Shown here: positions 1 to 7,444 of the stretch, piece by piece | Layout: the number at the start of each line of letters is the position of its first letter | How positions within the stretch are numbered: the stretch's first letter is position 1 | Assembly (NCBI RefSeq): GCF_011008565.1 | Contig: NZ_JAAIWK010000025.1 | Span: 1-55,154, forward strand | DNA from: Heyndrickxia ginsengihumi | GTDB taxonomy: Bacteria; Bacillota; Bacilli; Bacillales; Bacillaceae_C | Length of the DNA: 55,154 bases | Direction of reading: 5' to 3' | Translations under genes and position numbers: made by a program | Notes under the pieces: model-generated | The model's database searches: none | What the model was told of the DNA's origin: nothing | The model's input: the letters and a program-made list of their open reading frames with translations, nothing else

Positions 1-126
1 CATTTGTTTCTCGACAATTCAAGTGTAAAGGATTTAGGAGTTTACGTGTATTTTTATGTCTGAATTTTATTCACACCCCAACAAATATAATAGAGCCAAT
101 ATTTTATACAATGTTTACTGCTCAAT

Positions 127-164
127 AAAAAAACCGCTTGGATGATTATCCACGCGGTTTTTTG
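127..164. terminator. Bidirectional intrinsic terminator after the MFS efflux gene
   Basis: The arm AAACCGC (131-137) pairs with GCGGTTT (154-160), and TGGAT (139-143) pairs with ATCCA (148-152). An A-run lies on one side and a T-run on the other, so it can work in both directions. It sits just beyond the stop of the minus-strand MFS gene. The 126 bases to its left hold no gene I can support. Confidence 0.85.
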
Positions 165-177
165 TCAATTAACGTAT

Positions 178-1545
178 TTACGCTAAGTGGGTAGCAGATG
201 TTAATTTTGAAAATCTCATACTCATCAGCATAGAAATGATACTTGTCACAATTAAAATAATCCCTAACGTAACAAAATGTGAAGGAGTGATTGCTTTTCC
301 AAACACCATTCCAAGAACGACAGAAGACAAAATAGAGCCTAAATAGCGGCAAGTTTGAAAGAGACCGGAACTTGTGCCGACCATTTTTTCAGGTGTTGTG
401 TCCAACATCGCAACTTGCAGAGCGACATTGCCAATACCATAACCAATGCCGAGAACAAATAAAATGATGCCCATTGCCCAAATCGGTACATGTACAAAGA
501 AGAGCGTGAGTAAAATTGCACCAAGGATCATTGTAAACGTACCAATTTTGATCGGCTTAACAGCACCGACTTTATCGACCCATTTTCCTGTCAATAAGGA
601 AACAAGGATGCTGGCACCAGACATAAATAACATCATTAAGCCGCTGGCATGCACGCTTAAATGCATACTGTCTTGGAAAAAACTCGGTAATCCGAAAAAT
701 AGACAATAATTAAATAAATTAAGGACGATGAATTGAATATAGACCATTGTTAACGGCCGATTTTGGTTCAAAAAATGAATATCGATAAAAGGTGTTTTTG
801 CTTTTAATTCATGCCATACAAAAATCACCAGGAAGACGATACCAATCATACCGGCTACAATATGAAAGGCGGTATCAAGTGATAATAAGAACCATAATAG
901 AAAGACAAGACCGATTGAAAATAATAAAATGCCGAACCAATCTAAATGGAGGATACTTTTTAAGTCGCTGTCTTTCTTTTTCTCATCTTTCGGAATCATG
1001 TACCATCCAAGTAGAAAGCTAATCACGATAAAAGGGAAGTTAACGGTAAAAATCGTTGGCCAATTACCGATGCCGATTAATAGTCCACCAACTGTTGGTC
1101 CAAGAGCGGTCATTGCTGAAGCAAAAATTGATAAGACGGCCAATGCTGATGCTTGATTTTCGTGAATATGATTTCTGATCAGTGCTACACCAGATGGATA
1201 AATGGCGCTGCTTCCGACAGATTGGAATAAACGCATGACAACTAAAAAGAAAAAACTTGGTGCCAATGGTGCCCCAAAGGCAGATACGGCAACAAGCAAT
1301 AGGCCAATTAGAAAGACTTTTTTGCGGCCCACTAAGTCACCGATTTTACCGGTGACTGGTTGGGCAACAGCACTTGCTAAATAGAAAGCTGAAATAAGCC
1401 ACGACACTGTTGAGAAAGAAAGATGGAAATCTTTTTGAATACTGTGCAATGCCAAGGAAATCATCGATGAATTAAGCGGATTGAGCATTGTCCCTGACGC
1501 AATGGCCGTTAAAAATAAGGCACGATTTTGTTTTAGGCTTTTCAT
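178..1545 (-). CDS. MFS drug efflux transporter (DHA family)
   Basis: A 455-residue multi-spanning membrane protein of the major facilitator superfamily, probably a proton-driven drug or metabolite exporter. The N-terminal half has the MFS motif A, seen as GKIGDLVGRKKVF at about residues 66-78, and a motif-C-like stretch LGPTVGGLLIG near residue 148. The length and the motifs fit the DHA1/DHA2 multidrug families; the substrate cannot be read from sequence. The ATG overlaps the stop of the upstream hydrolase gene as ATGA, so the two are translationally coupled. With the MarR gene they form a three-gene minus-strand unit, which suggests a regulated detoxification module. Confidence 0.85.
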   Translation of the reverse strand: MKSLKQNRALFLTAIASGTMLNPLNSSMISLALHSIQKDFHLSFSTVSWLISAFYLASAVAQPVTGKIGDLVGRKKVFLIGLLLVAVSAFGAPLAPSFFFLVVMRLFQSVGSSAIYPSGVALIRNHIHENQASALAVLSIFASAMTALGPTVGGLLIGIGNWPTIFTVNFPFIVISFLLGWYMIPKDEKKKDSDLKSILHLDWFGILLFSIGLVFLLWFLLSLDTAFHIVAGMIGIVFLVIFVWHELKAKTPFIDIHFLNQNRPLTMVYIQFIVLNLFNYCLFFGLPSFFQDSMHLSVHASGLMMLFMSGASILVSLLTGKWVDKVGAVKPIKIGTFTMILGAILLTLFFVHVPIWAMGIILFVLGIGYGIGNVALQVAMLDTTPEKMVGTSSGLFQTCRYLGSILSSVVLGMVFGKAITPSHFVTLGIILIVTSIISMLMSMRFSKLTSATHLA

Positions 1546-2105
1546 TGTTGCACCTGATTCACAAATTCCTCTGTCGTTCTAATTCTGCCGATTCTTGGGA
1601 AAATATAACGAATCGTTGCATCGTGTTCCTCTTTACTGAAAGTAGTCATTGCGTCTGTAATAAAGATTTGTTGATAGCCATATTGGAATGCTTCACGAGC
1701 AGTACTTTCTACCCCAATATTCGTAGCAATTCCGCAGAGGACAATTGTGTCAATGCCGCGTCTTCTTAATTGAAGATCTAGATCTGTTCCAAAAAAAGCA
1801 CCCCATTGTCTTTTCGTAACAATATAATCATTTTCTTGTACGCCAAGACGAGAATCTAAAACTGCCCAATCTGATGGACGTTCAAATTTAGCCGGTGCTT
1901 GATCAAGGATTGGTGAAAGAGCATCCTTTCCATCGTGAAAAGCGACACGTACGAAACTAATAAAGCCATTATTTTTTCTAAATACGTCGATAAGTTTGAC
2001 AGCATTTTCTACAACTTCTTCGCCACCTGGAGATGCGACAATTCCTTTTTGAAGATCTATTAGGACGAGTGCAGTTTTGTTAAAATCAAGATTTAATGAA
2101 TTCAT
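1542..2105 (-). CDS. Isochorismatase-family cysteine hydrolase
   Basis: A 187-residue cytoplasmic hydrolase of the isochorismatase-like superfamily, whose members include nicotinamidases, N-carbamoylsarcosine amidases and other amidases. The expected catalytic triad is visible: Asp17 in VLIDLQKG, Lys98 in VTKRQWGAFFGT, and Cys124 in IVLCGIATNIGVEST, the cysteine following the usual hydrophobic strand. The start is the ATG at 2105 with AGGAGG upstream. It lies between a MarR regulator and an MFS exporter, a common arrangement in Bacillales for a stress-inducible unit. Siderophore-type isochorismate hydrolysis is unlikely because no enterobactin/bacillibactin genes are nearby. The actual substrate is unknown. 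Confidence 0.85.
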   Translation of the reverse strand: MNSLNLDFNKTALVLIDLQKGIVASPGGEEVVENAVKLIDVFRKNNGFISFVRVAFHDGKDALSPILDQAPAKFERPSDWAVLDSRLGVQENDYIVTKRQWGAFFGTDLDLQLRRRGIDTIVLCGIATNIGVESTAREAFQYGYQQIFITDAMTTFSKEEHDATIRYIFPRIGRIRTTEEFVNQVQQ

Positions 2106-2122
2106 GTTTTTCCTCCTATGTA

Positions 2123-2578
2123 TTATGATTGCAGTTTTCTTCTTTTTTCGATTTTGCGATTTAATCGGGTCAGTAACGTTGCGAAAATGTCACGCTCTTC
2201 ATCTGTCCAGCCTTCCAATATTTCCGTATAACTCTCATAACGCTCTTTTTTTGAATGTAAAAAGGCACGGCGACCATCTTCAGTAATTGAAAGAAAGCTA
2301 ACACGAGCGTCTTTTTCATCAATTTCTCGTGCAATCAATCCTTTTGACTCAAGGGCGGCAATTTGTCTGCTGACGGTTGAAATATTTAATTGAAAAAGCT
2401 TTGAAAGCTCTTTCGTCGTTGTTGGACCATCTTCGTAAAGTCGCTGCAAAATTAAATATCCTGAGCGATCAAGGCTTTTTTGGCGCCCATCTAATGTTCT
2501 TTTAAAATCGGCTCTCCGTAATAATACAACAATTTCATGCTCTATCGTTTCAATCGTATCTTTTACATAATCAGCCAT
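2123..2578 (-). CDS. MarR-family transcriptional regulator
   Basis: A 151-residue winged-helix regulator. The recognition region reads TTKELSKLFQLNISTVSRQI at about residues 60-79, followed by the wing containing DEKDARVSF, the typical MarR layout with dimerising helices at both ends. I prefer the ATG at 2578, 9 nt after AAGG, over the in-frame TTG at 2587, which abuts the ribosome site. The gene is first in a unit with the hydrolase and MFS genes, 17 bp from the hydrolase. Two palindromes overlap its own promoter, so it probably represses the whole unit and is released by a small ligand. Few cysteines are visible, so an OhrR-like thiol switch is not evident. Confidence 0.88.
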   Translation of the reverse strand: MADYVKDTIETIEHEIVVLLRRADFKRTLDGRQKSLDRSGYLILQRLYEDGPTTTKELSKLFQLNISTVSRQIAALESKGLIAREIDEKDARVSFLSITEDGRRAFLHSKKERYESYTEILEGWTDEERDIFATLLTRLNRKIEKRRKLQS

Positions 2579-2629
2579 TTTATCCAACCTTTTTCTTTCT
2601 CATCGTTATTGTGGTTTCAGCAAAATCAG

Positions 2630-2663
2630 TTGTATTATACAATCAATTAGTTGTATAATGCAA
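2630..2663 (-). promoter_or_regulatory. Paired palindromic operators over the marR promoter
   Basis: TTGTATTATACAA (2630-2642) is a perfect 6-1-6 palindrome. TTGTATAATGCAA (2651-2663) is a near copy 21 bp away, two helical turns. Read on the minus strand, a TATAAT -10 lies inside the first palindrome and a TTGCAT -35 inside the second, with 18 bp between them. Occupation by a MarR dimer would block the promoter. Confidence 0.7.
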
Positions 2664-2766
2664 ACAGTTTTGTTCCATCATGTGATCGTTTTTGTGCAGG
2701 ATATTTTGTGTTTTCCTGCAATCGTGGCATAATAAAGAAGCAAAATAATAGAATAGAGGTAATAAG

Positions 2767-3081
2767 ATGAACGTAAAGATCAATCGCAATGCAGCTAAAA
2801 AATTAAACAGTATATTAAGCACTCCTGAAGCAGAAGGGAAGATGATCCGAGTTTATATTACACATATGCATGGGGATCATGCCCATTATGATATTGCTTT
2901 AGATACACCGAAAGAACATGATGAAATTGTCAAAACAGATAAGGACATTGATATCCTTGTTGATGCTCGTGAAGAGTTTTTAGATGGTGTTTGGATTCAA
3001 TATTTCTATGTCCCACAAGAGGAATTTGTCATTACAAATCCAGCTAAAGATCGGGAGCACCATCATCACCATCATCATTGA
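2767..3081 (+). CDS. HesB/IscA-fold protein with a C-terminal heptahistidine tail
   Basis: A 104-residue small cytoplasmic protein resembling the HesB/IscA-like iron-sulfur biosynthesis fold (start MNVKINRNAAKKLNSIL, then a beta-rich core with VDAREEFLDGVWIQYF). It contains no cysteine at all, so it cannot use the three-cysteine Fe-S site of true A-type carriers. Instead it has a histidine-rich loop THMHGDHAHYD (about residues 32-42) and ends in seven consecutive histidines, encoded by a mix of CAT and CAC codons. The ATG follows AGAGGTAATAAG. It is a single gene; the next transcript is the ABC exporter leader. Metal binding, perhaps nickel, zinc or iron buffering, is an inference; the function is not established. 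Confidence 0.75.
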   Translation: MNVKINRNAAKKLNSILSTPEAEGKMIRVYITHMHGDHAHYDIALDTPKEHDEIVKTDKDIDILVDAREEFLDGVWIQYFYVPQEEFVITNPAKDREHHHHHHH

Positions 3082-3108
3082 GTGGTCAGATGAAATTCAA
3101 ATTGCAAA

Positions 3109-3138
3109 TTGACGGAATATTTCCCGATGTGATAAGAT
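3109..3138 (+). promoter_or_regulatory. Candidate sigma-A promoter for the ABC exporter leader
   Basis: A TTGACG -35 (3109-3114) and a TAAGAT -10 (3133-3138) are separated by 18 bp. An imperfect inverted repeat, GAATATTTCCC (3115-3125) with GGGAATATTC (3139-3148), straddles the -10 and could be an operator or a terminator for the gene to the left. Confidence 0.45.
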
Positions 3139-3177
3139 GGGAATATTCTTAATATTATTGAAAGGTGGTTACGTGTC

Positions 3178-3243
3178 ATGCGAAGATTAGTGGTAGTTCA
3201 AAAAACGCAACAACCTCATACAACCGTAACCTGCCTAATTTGA
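3178..3243 (+). CDS. Putative leader peptide of the BmrCD-type exporter
   Basis: A 21-codon open frame starting at an ATG 9 nt after a strong AAAGGTGG site and reading MRRLVVVQKTQQPHTTVTCLI before TGA. The last codons (Val-Thr-Cys region, 3226-3234) are the left arm of an antiterminator, so translation of this peptide would directly control hairpin choice downstream. B. subtilis bmrCD is preceded by a translated leader, bmrB, that mediates ribosome-dependent attenuation in response to antibiotics; this frame occupies the same position. It is shorter than BmrB as I remember it, and I see no evident sequence match, so homology is not claimed. Confidence 0.6.
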   Translation: MRRLVVVQKTQQPHTTVTCLI

Positions 3244-3295
3244 CATTGCCTTTTAGTTTGAAATGATAGCGCAGGTTACAATCCTGCGCATTTTT
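3226..3295 (+). promoter_or_regulatory. Attenuator: antiterminator versus terminator hairpins
   Basis: GTAACCTGC (3226-3234, inside the leader peptide frame) is perfectly complementary to GCAGGTTAC (3271-3279). The same bases 3271-3275 also form the left arm of a terminator, GCGCAGG (3269-3275) with CCTGCGC (3283-3289), followed by T5 (3291-3295). The two structures cannot coexist. A ribosome that completes the leader frame would mask 3226-3234 and let the terminator form; one stalled earlier would free it and allow readthrough. Confidence 0.72.
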
Positions 3296-3301
3296 ATGAA
3301 G

Positions 3302-3340
3302 CATAGTGCACTCATCATAAAGAGCGCACTATGTTTTTTT
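3302..3340 (+). terminator. Second intrinsic terminator in the exporter leader
   Basis: CATAGTGC (3302-3309) pairs perfectly with GCACTATG (3326-3333) around a 16-nt loop, followed by seven T residues (3334-3340). It comes directly after the attenuator hairpin, so readthrough would have to pass two terminators before reaching the exporter genes. Confidence 0.75.
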
Positions 3341-3437
3341 GTGCTACCTAATTTTCCGGGAGACGAGCAACTCGGTGTAGAAATAAACAACTTTTTTTGA
3401 TAATAAAACAGCTTTTATAAATGAAAGGATGATGACA

Positions 3438-3488
3438 TTGCGTAAATTAATTGTCTGTATTTCCATATCAGATGACGAAACGGGCTAA
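3438..3488 (+). CDS. Second tiny ORF ahead of the exporter (possible leader peptide)
   Basis: A 16-codon frame starting at TTG, 9 nt after GAAAGG, and reading LRKLIVCISISDDETG before TAA. Its first residues (Met-Arg-Lys-Leu-Ile-Val) resemble the first residues of the leader peptide at 3178 (Met-Arg-Arg-Leu-Val-Val). It ends 33 nt before the first exporter gene, with no terminator between. An in-frame ATG at 3432 is possible but lies too close to the ribosome site. It may be a duplicated leader or a coupling ORF, or chance. Confidence 0.35.
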   Translation: MRKLIVCISISDDETG

Positions 3489-3521
3489 TAAATCGAAACA
3501 AAAGAAGAGGAGGAGTATCCT

Positions 3522-5279
3522 TTGTTTAGTGTGTTAGTGAAATTGCGCTGGTTTTTTAAACAATATTGGAAAAGGTATAGCATCGCAATTGTTACGCTGT
3601 CTCTATGTAATTTTTTTGAGGTTATTCCCCCGATGATGATTGGCAATACGATCGATAAACTTTATCTTGGTGAATTATCAGCAAAATTATTTAGCTTGTA
3701 TATCGCTATTTTTCTTACTGGTTCAATATTAAACTATCTTATTACGTATATTTGGCAGTACGCTTTATTTGGCGGTGCTTTCATTGTTGAGAAAACATTG
3801 CGTTCACGACTTATGAATCATTTGTTGAAAATGGGACCGACATTTTTTGAAAAAAATCGAACAGGAAATTTAATGGCAAGAGGAACGAATGATTTAAAAG
3901 CGGTGTCAATGACAGCGGGATTTGGCATTCTTACACTTGTAGATTCCACGATGTATATGCTTACTATTATTATGACGATGGGAGTATTCGTGTCATGGAA
4001 ATTAACATTTGCTTCTATATTGCCATTACCTATTCTTGCGATCGGCATTAAATATTTAGGTGGAAAAATTCACGAACGCTATACGGTCGCCCAAGATGCT
4101 TTCGGTCAATTAAACGATCGAGTTTTAGAGTCTGTTGAAGGCGTTCGTGTTATCCGTGCATACAATCAGGAATTGAAAGAAGAATCAGTTTTTAAAGCGA
4201 TGACAGATGACGTTTATCATAAAAATGTTACTGTTGCAAAAATCGATGCGCTCTTCAATCCATTAACTAAAATTGTAGCAGGTTTAAGTTATACGATCGG
4301 TTTATCATATGGTGCTTATTTGGTATTTCATCAAAAGATTACATTAGGAAATTTAGTATCATTTAATGTATTTTTAGGGATGTTAACGTGGCCAATGTTT
4401 GCGATCGGTGAACTGATTAATGTTATGCAGCGGGGAAATGCCTCTTTGGACCGTGTGCAGGAGACATTGAATGAGTGTGAAGATGTAGAAGATCCAGAGA
4501 AACCAAAAGAGTTGAAGAAGTTAGGTGATATTACATTTGAAAATAGTTCATTTCAGTATCCACGCTCAAAAACGATGAATCTCAAACATATCCATCTCCA
4601 TATTCACCGTGGAGATACAATTGGTGTTGTAGGAAAAACTGGGAGTGGAAAAACAACATTCATTAAACAACTGCTGCGGGAATATCCGCTTGGTGAAGGT
4701 ACTGTAATGGTAGCGAACACTAGAATAGATGAGTTATCTAAAGAGCAAATTCGCAGCTGGATTGGCTATGTCCCTCAATCGCATTTCTTATTTTCACGAA
4801 CAGTGAAAGAAAATATTTTATTTGGTGTTGATGATGCTGCAGAGGAAGAAGTTCAAAAAGTGATTAAACTTACGGCATTAGATAAAGATATTCGAATGTT
4901 TCCAAATGGACTTGACACTTTAGTCGGGGAAAAAGGTGTGTCACTTTCAGGTGGACAGAAACAACGGATTTCCATTGCTCGTGCATTAATGGTCGATCCA
5001 GAGCTGCTCATACTAGATGATGCCTTATCAGCTGTTGATGCCAAAACAGAGGCGCGGATCATTTGCAATATTCGTAAAGAAAGAGCAGATAAAACGACGA
5101 TTATCGTGACCCATCGTTTGTCTGCGATTGAACACGCTCAGTGGATTGTTGTTTTGGATGACGGCAACATTATCGAAGAAGGCACTCATGAACAGCTGCT
5201 TGCGCTCAATGGATGGTATAGACAGCAATTTGATCGCCAACAAGTTCATCTGCCGGGACAAATGGAGGTGCAAGCATAG
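3522..5279 (+). CDS. bmrC: Heterodimeric multidrug ABC exporter subunit, BmrC type
   Basis: A 585-residue half-transporter: six membrane segments in residues 1-310, then a nucleotide-binding domain with Walker A GKTGSGKTT (about 371-379), signature LSGGQ (about 474) and Walker B LLILDD (about 494-499). The residue after the Walker B aspartate is Asp instead of the catalytic Glu, as in BmrC/YheI of B. subtilis, whose own ATP site is degenerate. The length equals that of B. subtilis BmrC as I recall it. It starts at TTG after AGAGGAGGAG and shares one base with the next gene (TAGTG), so both subunits are made together. Expected role: ATP-driven export of drugs, with expression set by the upstream attenuator. 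Confidence 0.88.
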   Translation: MFSVLVKLRWFFKQYWKRYSIAIVTLSLCNFFEVIPPMMIGNTIDKLYLGELSAKLFSLYIAIFLTGSILNYLITYIWQYALFGGAFIVEKTLRSRLMNHLLKMGPTFFEKNRTGNLMARGTNDLKAVSMTAGFGILTLVDSTMYMLTIIMTMGVFVSWKLTFASILPLPILAIGIKYLGGKIHERYTVAQDAFGQLNDRVLESVEGVRVIRAYNQELKEESVFKAMTDDVYHKNVTVAKIDALFNPLTKIVAGLSYTIGLSYGAYLVFHQKITLGNLVSFNVFLGMLTWPMFAIGELINVMQRGNASLDRVQETLNECEDVEDPEKPKELKKLGDITFENSSFQYPRSKTMNLKHIHLHIHRGDTIGVVGKTGSGKTTFIKQLLREYPLGEGTVMVANTRIDELSKEQIRSWIGYVPQSHFLFSRTVKENILFGVDDAAEEEVQKVIKLTALDKDIRMFPNGLDTLVGEKGVSLSGGQKQRISIARALMVDPELLILDDALSAVDAKTEARIICNIRKERADKTTIIVTHRLSAIEHAQWIVVLDDGNIIEEGTHEQLLALNGWYRQQFDRQQVHLPGQMEVQA

Positions 5280-7294
5280 TGGTCGCAAAACGGTTATTTC
5301 AATACGCTTTGCATGTTAAAGGCATCATTTTAACAGCGGTCATTGCATTAATCCTTTCGGTCAGTGCGGATGTTTTAAGTCCGCTCGTTGCGAAAAATTT
5401 AATTGATCATCATATACTTGGCATTGAACACGGATGGGTTGAAACGAATCATTCATCGCAAGCTGTTCACTTTCAAGGAAAGTTATATAAAAGGATGACC
5501 TATGCAACAGCAGAAGAAAAAGAAGGAAAGAAAGCAAGCATATTACAAGTTGGTAAGTATTTTTATTTTGTGAACAGTGATGTACCGCAGGAGGGAGAAC
5601 GGACTGTTAAGAACCATGTACTTATTGTCTCTCTTCATGGAAAAACGACATCATATAAAGCGACACCATTATCGGTTACAGATATTTTTCATTTTTACCA
5701 GCCTGAAGTCCCATATATGTTAAAACGATTTATCGTATATCTATTATTATTTATTGTGTCAGGTGTAGCAGCATATGGTCAGTTTTATTATCTTCAAAAA
5801 GCTGCAAATCGCATCATTCAAAAAATGCGCAATGATTTGTTTAGCCAGCTGCAAAGATTACCAATCTCTTATTTTGATCATTTGCCCGCAGGAAAAGTTG
5901 TTGCCCGCATTACGAATGATACAGAAGCGATCCACGATCTTTATGTAGCAGTATTATCAAATTTTCTTACAGGCATCATTTATATGGCTGGGATTTATAC
6001 GGCGATGTTTCTATTGGATGCAAAATTGGCTCTGTTTTGTTTGGTGCTACTGCCGATATTATATGTCTGGATGAAAATTTACCGGATCTTTGCACAAAAA
6101 TACAACCATATCATTCGTTCAAAAAACAGTGAGCTAAATGCGATGCTGAATGAAGCGATACAAGGTATGAGTATTATCCAAGTCTTTCGGCGCCAAAAAC
6201 AAGTTTATCATGACTTTGAGCAGCTGAACGACACCCATTATAAATATCAAAATAAATTGTTAACTTTAAACTCTTTATCTTCTCATAATCTAGTAGGAAT
6301 ATTGAGAAATCTAATTTTTGTAGTGTTTATTTGGTATTTTGGCCACGATGCGATTGGCATCCAAACGACATTATCAATTGGATTATTATATGCTTACATT
6401 GATTATATAAATCGTTTATTTAATCCAATTAATAATATTGTGAACCAATTTGGCAATTTAGAGCAAGCACTCGTTGCGGGTGAACGTGTTTTTCATTTGC
6501 TTGATCAGGAAGGGATCACTGTGAGCAAGCAAACGATTCCCCGTTTTCAAGGAAATGTTACTTTTGACCATGTTTATTTTGGCTATAAGGACCATCAATA
6601 CGTACTGAAGGACATTCATTTTGAGGCAAAACAAGGGGAAACGATAGCACTTGTCGGTCATAGTGGTTCCGGAAAAAGTTCCATTATGAACGTATTGTTT
6701 CGATTTTATGATTGCCAAAAAGGGGAAATTCGTATTGATGGAGTCAATATTCAAGACATACCGAAACAAACATTGCGTGAGCATATGGGCATTGTACTTC
6801 AAGACCCATATTTATTTACAGGGACAATTTTTACGAATGTCAGTTTAAATGATCCGCGGATAACGCGTGAAAAAGTAGAGGACGTTCTGAAAGCAGTAGG
6901 GGCAGAGCAAATTTTGCAACATCTTGAAAAAGGGATAGATGAACCAGTTATTGAAAAAGGAAGTACGTTATCAGCAGGACAGAGACAGCTCATATCGTTT
7001 GCGCGAGCATTAGCATTCAATCCTGCTATTTTAATATTAGATGAAGCAACATCAAATATTGATACGGAAACGGAAGCACTCATTCAAGGTGCAATGGATG
7101 TATTGAAAAGAGGGCGAACGACATTTGTTATTGCTCATCGTCTTTCCACGATTAAAAATGCAGATCAAATCATCGTGTTAGATCGAGGAGAAATCGTTGA
7201 GCATGGCAGTCATGATTCATTAATGGCTCAAAAAGGAACATATTATCAAATGTACCAAATGCAGCATGGGCTTGCATTTAGTGATGTCAGTTAG
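5279..7294 (+). CDS. bmrD: Heterodimeric multidrug ABC exporter subunit, BmrD type
   Basis: A 671-residue partner half-transporter. After the first membrane helix (residues 10-35) there is a roughly 100-residue extracytoplasmic insertion (about 45-145), the hallmark of BmrD/YheH, then five more helices. The nucleotide-binding domain has Walker A GHSGSGKSS (about 458-466), a degenerate signature LSAGQ (about 562) and an intact Walker B with catalytic Glu, LILDEATSNID. Together with the Asp-substituted BmrC this leaves one competent ATP site per heterodimer, built from BmrD Walker motifs and the BmrC signature. The GTG start overlaps the bmrC stop by one base and follows GGAGGTG. No clear terminator was seen directly after it. 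Confidence 0.88.
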   Translation: MVAKRLFQYALHVKGIILTAVIALILSVSADVLSPLVAKNLIDHHILGIEHGWVETNHSSQAVHFQGKLYKRMTYATAEEKEGKKASILQVGKYFYFVNSDVPQEGERTVKNHVLIVSLHGKTTSYKATPLSVTDIFHFYQPEVPYMLKRFIVYLLLFIVSGVAAYGQFYYLQKAANRIIQKMRNDLFSQLQRLPISYFDHLPAGKVVARITNDTEAIHDLYVAVLSNFLTGIIYMAGIYTAMFLLDAKLALFCLVLLPILYVWMKIYRIFAQKYNHIIRSKNSELNAMLNEAIQGMSIIQVFRRQKQVYHDFEQLNDTHYKYQNKLLTLNSLSSHNLVGILRNLIFVVFIWYFGHDAIGIQTTLSIGLLYAYIDYINRLFNPINNIVNQFGNLEQALVAGERVFHLLDQEGITVSKQTIPRFQGNVTFDHVYFGYKDHQYVLKDIHFEAKQGETIALVGHSGSGKSSIMNVLFRFYDCQKGEIRIDGVNIQDIPKQTLREHMGIVLQDPYLFTGTIFTNVSLNDPRITREKVEDVLKAVGAEQILQHLEKGIDEPVIEKGSTLSAGQRQLISFARALAFNPAILILDEATSNIDTETEALIQGAMDVLKRGRTTFVIAHRLSTIKNADQIIVLDRGEIVEHGSHDSLMAQKGTYYQMYQMQHGLAFSDVS

Positions 7295-7444
7295 CAAAAA
7301 GATAGCGTGAATGCGAGGACACTGAAAAAGTCTCTTAAATTAAATTGTGATATTAAATTGGGCTGTTAATTTCCGCTCCAGGCGCCTTCGCTTTCCACTG
7401 CAATCAACCACGTTTTTTACCTAGGCTAAATTTAAAAAGATATA
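7295..7444. other. Gene-free stretch with repeat debris
   Basis: Short spacer between bmrD and a decayed transposase. Bases 7370-7400 carry the CGCTCCAGGCGCCTTCGC-type motif common in Bacillaceae intergenic repeats, but no full repeat unit is present. No terminator or gene recognised. Confidence 0.5.

Noticed and set aside
1-63. Open frame at the left edge (20 codons) that might be the end of a gene
   Set aside because: Too short, no recognisable sequence, AT-rich; could be chance.
1542-2105. Naming the hydrolase nicotinamidase (pncA)
   Set aside because: The triad fits the whole superfamily, and the metal-binding His/Asp pattern of PncA is not evident.
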